DNA of 64,000 nucleotides from Arthrobacter sp. CDRTa11 (lineage in GTDB: Bacteria > Actinomycetota > Actinomycetes > Actinomycetales > Micrococcaceae). Positions within the stretch are counted from its first letter, which is position 1; each line of letters opens with the position of its first letter. The stretch is taken from assembly GCF_026427775.1 (NCBI RefSeq), contig NZ_CP044532.1, forward strand, positions 1,798,001-1,862,000, read 5' to 3'. Shown piece by piece: positions 1-6,996 of the stretch. The position numbers were made by a program, and so were the translations under genes. The notes under the pieces were generated by a model. That model did not search any database, was not told where the DNA came from, and worked only from the letters and a program-made list of their open reading frames with translations.

Positions 1-1
1 G

Positions 2-955
2 GATGCGATCACCACCGAAATGGTGTTTATGATCGGTCCTGCTGCCGGAGCCGTGGTGGCAACCAGCGGCTTCACCGTACTGGGGCTCACCGTTGTGGGC
101 ATATCGACGTCCTTGGCCGGGTTGTTCCTGATGTGGTTCAACCCACCCACCCGAACCGCCATCGGCACCCCGGCAGCGGATCACCAAAGCGCAGCTGATC
201 AGCAACGCGAACCCGACGAGCAACGTGCGGCCGAAGCTGCAGTGGTGGCAGCAGTTCCTGCCCACCTTCAGACAGCGGCTGCAAATCTGGCGCCGGCCGA
301 GCACAGCGGTATCCGTGCCGGATCCAACGAAACGCCCGGAAAGCAGTCTGCGTCCCGGCGACAGGCAGGGCTCCGGCACAAGGTGGCGCACAACTTCACT
401 TGGTTCACGGCCACGGTAGCCTCGCTCTTTGCCGTGGCTGCCGGCGCCGGCATGGTCCTCAGCGGTACTGACGTTGGGATCGTTGCAGCCCTTGAAATCG
501 GCGGGCACCAGGCGGAGATCGGGATCGTTTTCCTGTTCTGGTGCGCGGCCTCGGTGGTCGGCGGAGTGATCTACGGCGCCATGCACCGCCCTGTCTCTCC
601 AATCCTGCTGTTGCTTGGAATGGCTGCGCTGACCATCCCGCTGGGATTCGCCCATGACACCTGGACCCTGGCCCTCCTGTCCATCCTGCCGGGCCTCCTC
701 TGCGCACCCGTCCTCTCCGCGGCCTCCGAAAAGGTGGCAGAGCTGGTGGACGAGCGGCGCCGGGGCGAGGCGATGGGCTGGTATGGCTCCGCCCTGACTG
801 CAGGCGTTGCGCTTGGCGCGCCCCTTGCGGGGGTCTTTATCGACGGCGTGGGTTCTTCAGGAGGGTTTGTATCGGTCGGCGTGGCCGGCGTGGCGCTGTG
901 CCTCATCGGACTGCTCCTGCAGGCACGCAGGCGGCGCCGGGTGGCTTCCGCCTGA
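2..955 (+). CDS. MFS transporter, C-terminal part (5' end outside window)
   Basis: The reading frame is open from base 2, so the window begins inside the gene and only about the last 317 residues are present. The visible part starts with two hydrophobic helices, then a long hydrophilic Ala/Gln/Glu-rich loop of about 75 residues, then roughly six more membrane helices and a short Arg-rich tail. The layout fits the end of the N-terminal bundle, the central cytoplasmic loop and the C-terminal six-helix bundle of a drug-type major facilitator. The Arg-rich run near residues 245-250 of the visible part resembles the MFS loop signature between helices. The substrate cannot be inferred. It converges with the DUF1844 gene and the two share a hairpin terminator. 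The unusually long central loop is the only odd feature. Confidence 0.8.
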   Translation, partial: DAITTEMVFMIGPAAGAVVATSGFTVLGLTVVGISTSLAGLFLMWFNPPTRTAIGTPAADHQSAADQQREPDEQRAAEAAVVAAVPAHLQTAAANLAPAEHSGIRAGSNETPGKQSASRRQAGLRHKVAHNFTWFTATVASLFAVAAGAGMVLSGTDVGIVAALEIGGHQAEIGIVFLFWCAASVVGGVIYGAMHRPVSPILLLLGMAALTIPLGFAHDTWTLALLSILPGLLCAPVLSAASEKVAELVDERRRGEAMGWYGSALTAGVALGAPLAGVFIDGVGSSGGFVSVGVAGVALCLIGLLLQARRRRRVASA

Positions 956-1050
956 CCTTGGAGCCGCGCGCAAGCCACAGTGCTGCAGGCTTCCGCTAAT
1001 CAGCGCTGTAAGCAGTTGCTGAGAAACGACGACGGCGGGTTAACGACGAC

Positions 1051-1079
1051 GGCGGGTGGACCGTTATGGTCCGCCCGCC
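1051..1079. terminator. Bidirectional hairpin between convergent genes
   Basis: A 12-bp stem (1051-1062 with 1068-1079, one G-T wobble) and a 5-base loop sits between two convergent genes. The stem overlaps the second of two short direct repeats containing GACGACGGCGGGT. There is no long T-run on either side. Confidence 0.55.
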
Positions 1080-1115
1080 GCCACCGTCGTGATGTTCTGT
1101 TTTCTGTTGGAACCG

Positions 1116-1502
1116 TTAGTTCACGGCGCCGGTGTATTTCTCGCCGGGGCCCTTGCCCGGGGCGTCCGGGATGATGGACTCCTCACGGAAAGCGAGCTGC
1201 AGGGACCGGAGGCCATCGCGCAACGGACCCGCATGCTGGGAGCCGATCTCGGGTGCTGCCGCAGTCACCAGCCCCGCGAGGGCTGTGATCAGCTTCCGGG
1301 CCTCGTCCAGGTCCTTGAGTTCCTCGGCGTTGTCCTCCGCTGCCAGCCCCAGCTTCACGGCGGCTGCACTCATGAGGTGGACAGCGGCTGTGGTGATGAC
1401 CTCGATGGCGGGCACTTCGGAGATGTCCCGGATTTGCTGGCTGACGTCGTCGGCGGCGTCGGCGGGGGCGAAAACGTATGAATTACTGTCTGGGGTGCTC
1501 AT
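1116..1502 (-). CDS. DUF1844 family protein
   Basis: This 128-residue protein matches the actinobacterial DUF1844 type: an N-terminal segment predicted as amphipathic, a central block around IEVITTAAVHLMSAAAVKLG, and a helix with DLDEARKLITALAGL. The function is unknown. Its position, divergent from infC, is the usual one in actinobacteria and supports the assignment. It is soluble, with no membrane segment or signal peptide. The start is the ATG at 1502. I see no strong Shine-Dalgarno sequence before it. Confidence 0.8.
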   Translation of the reverse strand: MSTPDSNSYVFAPADAADDVSQQIRDISEVPAIEVITTAAVHLMSAAAVKLGLAAEDNAEELKDLDEARKLITALAGLVTAAAPEIGSQHAGPLRDGLRSLQLAFREESIIPDAPGKGPGEKYTGAVN

Positions 1503-1843
1503 ACTGGTAAGCTTGTCACAGACCGACTGGATGTCGTTATTTTGCTATGTAAGGTCCCACCGGCGCCAAGATGCGTTGGTCGGGATTTTTTCTGTAGAAT
1601 GGCATGCAGTTTGCAAGCGGAGTTCTCTCCCACCCGCGCCAGCCGATTTCCCGCCAAGCAGTTCCTGGGAAGCAAGGTTGCCGGGTACTTGGTCGGGCAT
1701 CAACCCAGGCGTACGCCCGGGGAAATGCGTGCAGTCTCAGCAGAGGCTGTCACATCCGATCTTCGAGGCCTTCGATTGCTCCGGCAGTTGGGGGCCTTCT
1801 CTATTTGCCGGTGGAATACCACAACAATCACAGGAGCTTTAAC
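1503..1843 (+). promoter_or_regulatory. Long 5' leader of the infC operon
   Basis: About 340 bases separate the divergent DUF1844 gene from the infC start. A TAGAAT hexamer at 1595-1600 is a candidate -10 without a convincing -35. If it is used, the leader is about 240 nt long. Short open frames cross it but lack coding character. A possible stem involving GAGGCCTTC lies near 1762-1795. Leaders of infC-rpmI-rplT operons are regulated in other bacteria (L20 or IF-3 control), so control here is plausible but not shown. Confidence 0.4.
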
Positions 1844-2947
1844 ATTAGCGAGCCAAGAATCAATGAGCGTATCCGCGTCCCCGAGGTGCGGCTGGTCGGC
1901 CCTGCAGGTGAACAGGTAGGAATCGTCCGTATTGATGATGCCCTGCGTTTGGCTGCCGAGTCCGATCTTGATCTCGTTGAAGTAGCACCTCAGGCGAAGC
2001 CTCCGGTGTGCAAGCTGATGGACTTCGGCAAGTACAAGTACGAGGCCGCCGTCAAGGCACGTGAAGCCCGGAAGAACCAGACCAACACGGTTCTGAAGGA
2101 AATCCGTTTCCGCCTGAAGATCGACACCCATGACTACGAGACCAAGCGCGGGCATGCACTGCGCTTCCTCGGCGCCGGTGACAAGGTCAAGGCCATGATC
2201 CAGTTCCGCGGCCGTGAGCAGCAGCGTCCGGAGATGGGCATCCGCCTGCTCCAGCGCTTTGCAGACGACGTGGCCGAGGTTGGCGTTGTTGAATCCAGCC
2301 CGCGCATCGACGGCCGCAACATGGTGATGGTTGTGGGGCCGCTCAAGAACAAGGCTGAGGCCAAGGCGGAGGCACGCCGGGCTACCCAGCGTGCGGAAGC
2401 AAAGGCGCAGAACGAAGTCAGGGCATCGGGCGGACGAATCGACGTTTCCGGCGACGACCAGGCACCCCTGACGCAGTCGCTGGCAGATCTTCTGCCGGAA
2501 GGTTTCGCCATCACGACGGAACCTGAGGCCGAGGCGCCCGAGACCGAGGCTCCAGCCGCGGCTGAGGCCACCCCCGCTGAAGCCCCTGTTGCGGAGGTTC
2601 CCGCCAAGGAAGCCGCCACGCAGGACGCGCCGCAGCAGGCAACGTCCCGGCAGGAAGCGCCCCAGCAGGCGGCCCCCAAGGCCGCCGCTCCCAGGCGCGA
2701 GGCTCCCAAGGCTGCACCGGCCGCCGCCAAGGCACCGGCCCCTGCAGCCAAGCCTGCTGAAGCAGTCAAGCCGGCTGCGGCCGCTGAGGCGCCCGCGTCA
2801 GCAGCTCCGGCTCCGGCCCCTGCTGCTCCGAAGCCAGCCGCAGTTCCCTCGCCGCCGAAGCCGGTGGCCAGGCCTGCAGCCCCGAAGCCGGCAGCCAGGC
2901 CCGCCCCTAAAGCGGGTCCGAAGCCGGCCGGCAAGAAGACTACCTAG
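1844..2947 (+). CDS. infC: Translation initiation factor IF-3 with long Ala/Pro-rich tail; ATT start
   Basis: IF-3 binds the 30S subunit, prevents premature 50S joining and proofreads the start codon. Homology begins exactly at the ATT at 1844 (first residues [11 protein letters not shown]), with AGGAGC seven bases upstream and no in-frame ATG, GTG or TTG nearby that would give a conventional N-terminus. An ATT start is the classical autoregulatory feature of infC in other bacteria. The N domain spans about residues 1-75 and the C domain about 85-175. After residue ~185 comes an Ala/Pro/Lys/Glu-rich tail of about 180 residues, so the protein is 367 aa against about 180 for the standard factor. 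Such tails occur in Micrococcales IF-3. The gene heads an operon with rpmI and rplT. Confidence 0.93.
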   Translation: MSEPRINERIRVPEVRLVGPAGEQVGIVRIDDALRLAAESDLDLVEVAPQAKPPVCKLMDFGKYKYEAAVKAREARKNQTNTVLKEIRFRLKIDTHDYETKRGHALRFLGAGDKVKAMIQFRGREQQRPEMGIRLLQRFADDVAEVGVVESSPRIDGRNMVMVVGPLKNKAEAKAEARRATQRAEAKAQNEVRASGGRIDVSGDDQAPLTQSLADLLPEGFAITTEPEAEAPETEAPAAAEATPAEAPVAEVPAKEAATQDAPQQATSRQEAPQQAAPKAAAPRREAPKAAPAAAKAPAPAAKPAEAVKPAAAAEAPASAAPAPAPAAPKPAAVPSPPKPVARPAAPKPAARPAPKAGPKPAGKKTT

Positions 2948-3064
2948 TTCAAAGCTGCAGGAGGTTTGTCCTCCGGCAGTAAGCAACCAGCATGCCGCCC
3001 GCAGGGGCGGCTGCACGAAAGAGCTGCAGACAATGTCTGTGGATACGTAAGGAGATCGGTTCCC

Positions 3065-3259
3065 ATGCCGAAGATGAAGACCCACAGTGGTGCTAAGAAG
3101 CGCTTCAAGCTGACAGGCAGCGGCAAGCTGCGCCGTCAGCAGGCCAACCGCCGCCACTACCTCGAGCACAAGTCCTCCAGGCTGACCCGTCGCCTTGCCG
3201 GCGACAAGATCGTCTTCAAGGGCGACGCCAAGGTCATCCGGAAGATGCTCGGCATCTAA
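3065..3259 (+). CDS. rpmI: Ribosomal protein L35
   Basis: This is a 64-residue, highly basic protein beginning [20 protein letters not shown], the L35 signature, at the usual family length. It is a component of the 50S subunit. AAGGAG lies about ten bases before the ATG. The 117-base gap from infC contains two small GC hairpins (2959-2974 and 2996-3012), which could slow transcription or translation between infC and rpmI. I have no evidence for a specific regulator. Confidence 0.96.
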   Translation: MPKMKTHSGAKKRFKLTGSGKLRRQQANRRHYLEHKSSRLTRRLAGDKIVFKGDAKVIRKMLGI

Positions 3260-3377
3260 TTTCCAAGTTTTCTGACTGTTTGCCACCTGGCGGCAGTCAA
3301 CTACCAAAAAGGCTTCTCAGGCCGGCCGGGTTACCGGCAGTAGACGCTTGGGATCAGAATTCTGAAGGAGTACGCAC

Positions 3378-3833
3378 GTGGCACGTGTGAAGAGGGCGGT
3401 CAACGCCCACAAGAAGCGCAGGGTTATCCTCGAACGCGCAAAGGGCTACCGTGGACAGCGTTCACGCCTGTACCGCAAGGCCAAAGAGCAGCTGCTGCAC
3501 TCGTTTGTGTACAGCTACGGTGACCGCAAGAAGAAGAAGGGCGACTTCCGCCGCCTGTGGATCCAGCGCATCAACGCTGCATCCCGCGCCAACGGCCTTA
3601 CCTACAACCGACTGATCCAGGGCCTGAAGGCCGCTGAGGTTGAGGTTGACCGCCGTATGCTCGCCGAGCTGGCCGTTTCCGACGCCAACGCTTTCGCCGC
3701 GCTGGTGAAGATCGCCAAGGATTCCCTGCCTGCCGACACGTCCGCTCCGGCTGTCCAGGCTGAAGCCCCCAAGGCCAAGGCTCCCAAGGCAAAGGCTGCA
3801 AAGAAGCCTGCTGCTGACGAGGCCACTGTCTAG
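3378..3833 (+). CDS. rplT: Ribosomal protein L20 with Lys/Ala-rich extension
   Basis: L20 is an early 50S assembly protein that binds 23S rRNA. The start is GTG at 3378, with GAAGGAG ten bases upstream, giving [15 protein letters not shown]. The conserved L20 core ends near residue 118. The last 30 residues are a Lys/Ala/Pro-rich tail ([16 protein letters not shown]) that standard L20 lacks, paralleling the low-complexity tail on IF-3 in the same operon. It is 118 bases downstream of rpmI with a small hairpin between. Confidence 0.95.
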   Translation: MARVKRAVNAHKKRRVILERAKGYRGQRSRLYRKAKEQLLHSFVYSYGDRKKKKGDFRRLWIQRINAASRANGLTYNRLIQGLKAAEVEVDRRMLAELAVSDANAFAALVKIAKDSLPADTSAPAVQAEAPKAKAPKAKAAKKPAADEATV

Positions 3834-3877
3834 CAGCACCCGTTCTGGGTAGTTCGAGAACCTGCTTGAACAGCAAC

Positions 3878-3889
3878 TAAGGTTCTTAT
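3878..3889 (+). promoter_or_regulatory. Leaderless-type -10 of the SpoU methyltransferase gene
   Basis: TAAGGT at 3878-3883 is followed by exactly six bases and then the ATG at 3890. This matches the TANNNT-N6-start layout seen repeatedly in this window. The -35 region is not recognisable. Confidence 0.5.
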
Positions 3890-4801
3890 ATGAACGAAAC
3901 CGGGCGCCCGCAAGATTTTCCACTCTCAAATCCCCGAGCCGATCGGGTCAGGGAAGTGGCAAAACTTGCAGGGCGCCCGGCCCGTTTAAAGCGGGAACAG
4001 TTCCTGGTGGAGGGGCCACAGGCGGTTCGTGAAGCCCTCAAGCTGCACCAGCAGAGGCTGGCAGCCGGGGCGACTGGGGTTGTACACGAGGTGTTCGCCA
4101 GCGAAGCATGCCTGGACCGCTACCCGGAATTTGAGGATCTGGCTGAGGGGACCAACGCCCGGCTTGCCACCGAAGAGGTGTTGGCCGCGATGGCCGATAC
4201 CGTCAATCCCCAGGGCATCATCGCGGTATGCGGCTTTGTGGACATCAGCCTGGAGGAAGTGCTCGACGCCGGTCCACGGCTGATCGCGGTCCTGTGCCAG
4301 GTCAGGGACCCAGGAAACGCAGGGACGGTGCTGCGTGCGGCAGACGCCGCCGGCGCTGATGCCGTGGTGCTGACCGGCTCTAGCGTTGACATCTACAACC
4401 CCAAGGCAGTCCGGTCCACCGCCGGATCCCTGTTCCACCTTCCCGTGGTCCTGGGGGCGGACATCGAGGAAGTGGCCGCCGCCTGCCGGGCCCGGGGGAT
4501 CGGACTCCTGGCAGCGGACGGCTATGGGGACCTCAACCTCGACACGTTGCAGGACGAAAACGCCGCCCGGCGAATGTCCGGGTCCGGCGCAGCGTCCGCC
4601 TATCAGCTGGAGGATCCAACTGCCTGGCTCTTCGGAAACGAAGCCCAGGGGCTCTCGGAAGCTGAACTCGCGCTGGCTGACCATCGGGTGGCAGTCCCCG
4701 TTTACGGCGCGGCGGAAAGCCTCAACCTGGGTACGGCAGCCACCGTATGCCTGTACGCCAGCGCCCGGTCCCAGCAGGGCGGCTCTCCGGCTTCCGTGTA
4801 G
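3890..4801 (+). CDS. TrmH/SpoU-family RNA 2'-O-methyltransferase
   Basis: This 303-residue protein has a substrate-binding N-terminal domain (about residues 20-110) and a SPOUT methyltransferase domain (about 130-295). The three knot motifs are visible: NAGTVLRAADAAGADAVVL, FGNEAQGLS and ESLNLGTAATVCLY. These enzymes methylate ribose 2'-OH groups of rRNA or tRNA using S-adenosylmethionine. The exact target cannot be read from sequence. The gene often follows rplT and precedes pheST in actinobacteria. Here pheST lies 9 kb further on, so the 4.9-13.3 kb block appears to intervene. Confidence 0.88.
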   Translation: MNETGRPQDFPLSNPRADRVREVAKLAGRPARLKREQFLVEGPQAVREALKLHQQRLAAGATGVVHEVFASEACLDRYPEFEDLAEGTNARLATEEVLAAMADTVNPQGIIAVCGFVDISLEEVLDAGPRLIAVLCQVRDPGNAGTVLRAADAAGADAVVLTGSSVDIYNPKAVRSTAGSLFHLPVVLGADIEEVAAACRARGIGLLAADGYGDLNLDTLQDENAARRMSGSGAASAYQLEDPTAWLFGNEAQGLSEAELALADHRVAVPVYGAAESLNLGTAATVCLYASARSQQGGSPASV

Positions 4802-4825
4802 GTGGCGGCAGCAGCTTAAATGGGC

Positions 4826-4852
4826 AGGACCCCGGATACATCCCGGGGTCCT
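4826..4852. terminator. Hairpin terminator between convergent genes
   Basis: A perfect 10-bp stem (4826-4835 with 4843-4852) with a 7-base loop lies between the methyltransferase gene and the convergent GlsB-type gene. Confidence 0.7.
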
Positions 4853-4883
4853 TACTATATGAATTCAGGTAGTGAATCAGGAA

Positions 4884-5159
4884 TCAGGGCGCACGTGAGG
4901 TTTTGCTGCGTCCCGTAATGGCGCCGTAGATGCCAGCCACCAGCAGACCGCCGATGATCGCAAGGATCCACGTTCCCAGATCGAAGAAAGCGAGTTCGCC
5001 CCTGGCGAAGAGAAGGCTTCCGATCCAGCCGCCTACAATTGCACCAACCACTCCGAGAACCAGGCTGGTGACCCAGCCGCCGCCGACTCTGCCGGGCATG
5101 ACGGCCTTAACAATGGCCCCTACGATGAGGCCGAGAATAATCCAAGCAAGAAAACCCAT
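4884..5159 (-). CDS. GlsB/YeaQ/YmgE-family small stress membrane protein
   Basis: This is a 91-residue protein with three hydrophobic helices and a Gly-rich pattern (IILGLIVGAIVKAVMPG, WVTSLVLGVVGAIVGGWIG, WILAIIGGLLVAGIYG), typical of the transglycosylase-associated GlsB/YeaQ family. Members are inner-membrane proteins linked to stress responses, with no known biochemical activity. GGAGGAG lies four bases before the ATG, a strong ribosome binding site. It is a single-gene unit. Confidence 0.88.
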   Translation of the reverse strand: MGFLAWIILGLIVGAIVKAVMPGRVGGGWVTSLVLGVVGAIVGGWIGSLLFARGELAFFDLGTWILAIIGGLLVAGIYGAITGRSKTSRAP

Positions 5160-5408
5160 GTCTCCTCCTTCATATTCGTCGGGATATTCGTCCCGATTGA
5201 GTTCAAGCTAACACACAGCCCCCTTATTGTCAGCAGCCTTACTGCCTGTCAGTGGTACGGGCCGGGCGCCTCCGCGGCTACCGTATTCATGGGCGCATCC
5301 GCGGGCCGGCTCCGCATGTTCCTGCTGCTGATCCGCAATCTTCATGAACTGCAGTTCCTAACGAAGTGAAGCCCGCATGGCTGCAATGGCGGCGTCAAAG
5401 GGCACTGC
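5160..5408. other. Intergenic region between divergent genes
   Basis: This spacer lies between the GlsB-type gene (minus) and the Lgt-like gene (plus). It must hold both promoters. I see no clear repeat or RNA structure in it. Confidence 0.5.
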
Positions 5409-5420
5409 TACACTCTGCTC
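5409..5420 (+). promoter_or_regulatory. Leaderless-type -10 of the Lgt-like operon
   Basis: TACACT at 5409-5414, six bases, then the ATG at 5421. There is no Shine-Dalgarno sequence before this ATG, which fits a leaderless transcript. Confidence 0.5.
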
Positions 5421-6179
5421 ATGATCGGGCTTCCCTTCGCGGGAGACGGGCTGGTGCACGCCGGCCTGTTAGGGCTGGGAATCCTCGCAGCCTTGCTGTT
5501 CTACGCGTATGAGAAGCGCCGACGCGGCCTGTCCGATCCACGGTTGTGGCCCATTGCCGGTTTCGCTATAGCCTTCGGAGCAATCGGTTCACGGGTGCTC
5601 ACTTGGGATGTTTCCGGGCAGGTCTCGTTGGCGGACTGGTGGGGCAACGGCGACCGCAGCATCCTTGCGGGACTTGTTGGAGCGTGGCTCGGCGTCCATT
5701 TGGGAAAACGGCTGACAGGTTACCGCGAATCCACCGGGGATCTGCTGGCGCCCGCAGTCGCCCTGGCGCTGATCATCGGGCGCATTGGCTGTCTCCTCAC
5801 GGAACTGCCCGGCACCCCGACTGGGGGAGCATGGGGGATGACCCTCACGTCAGGGCAGGCGGCGGTGTTGGGCGGACCGTCCGGAGTAGGGCTCCACCCT
5901 TCCTTTGCCTACGAAATCCTGTTCCACGTTGCCGCATTTGTGCTGATATGGCGTTATCGGGACCGCCTGCCTGGTCCTGGCGACCTCTTCATCTGCTACG
6001 TGACTTCCTACGCCTTGTTCCGGTTCGGCGTCGAATTCGTCCGCGGCAACGAAGTGCTCTGGCTGGGGATGAGCCGTCCGCAGTGGTTCCTCCTGGTGAT
6101 TCTCCCCCTGCTCTTCTGGCGGATGCTGCGGGTCTTCGGAAAACCACTCCGCCCGAAGGTGGAAGGAAGAGTGGCATGA
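5421..6179 (+). CDS. Lgt-like (prolipoprotein diacylglyceryl transferase family) membrane protein
   Basis: This 252-residue polytopic membrane protein (about seven helices) has the Lgt fold signature. GRIGCLLTELPG (residues 120-131) aligns with the Lgt motif around Arg143 and Glu151 of the E. coli enzyme. LHPSFAYE (158-165) and FRFGVEFVRG (200-209) match the later Lgt motifs, keeping the Arg and Glu pair at 201 and 205. The catalytic HGG motif is not present: the equivalent stretch reads RSILAGLVG (79-87). Lgt moves diacylglycerol from phosphatidylglycerol to lipoprotein cysteine. This protein may still bind a phospholipid, but ordinary Lgt activity is doubtful. It overlaps the next gene by four bases (ATGA) and heads an operon with a Tes-like radical SAM enzyme. 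Confidence 0.78.
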   Translation: MIGLPFAGDGLVHAGLLGLGILAALLFYAYEKRRRGLSDPRLWPIAGFAIAFGAIGSRVLTWDVSGQVSLADWWGNGDRSILAGLVGAWLGVHLGKRLTGYRESTGDLLAPAVALALIIGRIGCLLTELPGTPTGGAWGMTLTSGQAAVLGGPSGVGLHPSFAYEILFHVAAFVLIWRYRDRLPGPGDLFICYVTSYALFRFGVEFVRGNEVLWLGMSRPQWFLLVILPLLFWRMLRVFGKPLRPKVEGRVA

Positions 6180-6523
6180 GGGAGAACAACCCACCGCAGG
6201 AGGAGGAGGAGCCTGCCTCAGGGCTCGGCCCCATGGCGTTCGGAATCCTGTTCGGGACTGCTGCCCTTTATGCCCTCTATATCTTGGGACCGGGTGATTT
6301 CGCTCTTCTACAGGCCGGGGCCGATTCAGGATCCTCTTCCATCCGTTTCCTGACCGGGCCATCCGCCTTCGTTCCCATCGCCGGCTACCTGGCGATTGGG
6401 ATTCTGCTGGCGGTTTGGCCACCCACGTCCCGGTGGGGTGCGGGGCTGCTGATTGGTCTGGGGATCTTCACGCTGCTCGGCGGCGGAGTTTGCGTCGGAG
6501 CCCTCGCGCAGATGGGAGGCTGA
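6176..6523 (+). CDS. Small membrane protein, copy 1
   Basis: This 115-residue protein has an acidic N-terminus (PPQEEEEP) and three hydrophobic helices: about 20-37, 64-81 (FVPIAGYLAIGILLAVWPP) and 87-108 (GAGLLIGLGIFTLLGGGVCVG). I do not recognise a family. Its start overlaps the Lgt-like stop codon (ATGA), implying translational coupling. It has a paralog 485 bp downstream with a conserved third helix but a different segment after the first helix. It is probably a membrane partner of the Lgt-like protein or the radical SAM enzyme, by inference from the operon only. Confidence 0.75.
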   Translation: MRENNPPQEEEEPASGLGPMAFGILFGTAALYALYILGPGDFALLQAGADSGSSSIRFLTGPSAFVPIAGYLAIGILLAVWPPTSRWGAGLLIGLGIFTLLGGGVCVGALAQMGG

Positions 6524-6524
6524 G

Positions 6525-6557
6525 ATGAATCCCTCACCGTTCTCCGCCTGGGGATGA
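6525..6557 (+). pseudogene. Stub of the radical SAM gene start
   Basis: The frame MNPSPFSAWG then stop repeats the first six codons of the radical SAM gene at 6993 and is a by-product of the tandem duplication. Its TGA overlaps the ATG at 6554, so the stop/start coupling chain of the operon is intact. Confidence 0.6.
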
Positions 6558-6664
6558 GCCGTCCCCAATGGCTCCTCCTGATAATTCTCCCCCTGCTGTT
6601 CTGGCGGATACTGCGGGTCTTCGGGAAACCACTCCGCCCCAAGATGGAAGGAAGAGCGGCATGA
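6554..6664 (+). pseudogene. Duplicated C-terminal fragment of the Lgt-like gene (36 codons)
   Basis: The frame from the ATG at 6554 encodes 36 residues (starting MSRPQWLLLIILPLLFW) that match the last membrane helix and tail of the Lgt-like protein. It has an in-frame start and ends by ATGA overlap with the next small gene, so a single-helix peptide could be made. It could equally be an untranslated remnant. Confidence 0.6.
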
Positions 6665-6996
6665 GGGAGAACAACCCACGGCCCCAAGAAGAGGAGGAGG
6701 AGCCTGCCTCAGGGCTCGGCCCCATGGCGTTCGGAACTCTGATGGGGACTACTGCCCTTTATGCCCTCTATATCGGAATACCGCTAGTTTTTGGTGGACC
6801 CTATAACATAAGTTTCCTCACCGGGCCGGTTGCCTTCGTTCCAATTGCCGGCTATTTAGCGATAGCCATTCTGCTGGCGGTCTGGCCACCCACATCCCGG
6901 TGGGGTGCGGGGCTGCTGATTGGCCTGGGAATCTTCACCCTGCTCGGCGGCGGGCTATGCGTCGGATACCTCGCGCAGATGAGTAGCCGGATATGA
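6661..6996 (+). CDS. Small membrane protein, copy 2
   Basis: This 111-residue paralog of the protein at 6176 keeps the acidic N-terminus (PRPQEEEEEP) and the helices FVPIAGYLAIAILLAVWPP and GAGLLIGLGIFTLLGGGLCVG. The stretch between helices one and two reads GIPLVFGGPYNIS rather than the Ser/Ala-rich sequence of copy 1. The ATG overlaps the stop of the duplicated Lgt tail, and its own stop overlaps the radical SAM start. The unequal divergence suggests the external loop was free to change or selected to change. Confidence 0.75.
   Translation: MRENNPRPQEEEEEPASGLGPMAFGTLMGTTALYALYIGIPLVFGGPYNISFLTGPVAFVPIAGYLAIAILLAVWPPTSRWGAGLLIGLGIFTLLGGGLCVGYLAQMSSRI

Noticed and set aside
5421..6179. Calling the Lgt-like gene the essential lgt
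   Set aside because: The HGG motif with the catalytic His is absent and the operon context is unusual. A canonical lgt probably lies elsewhere.
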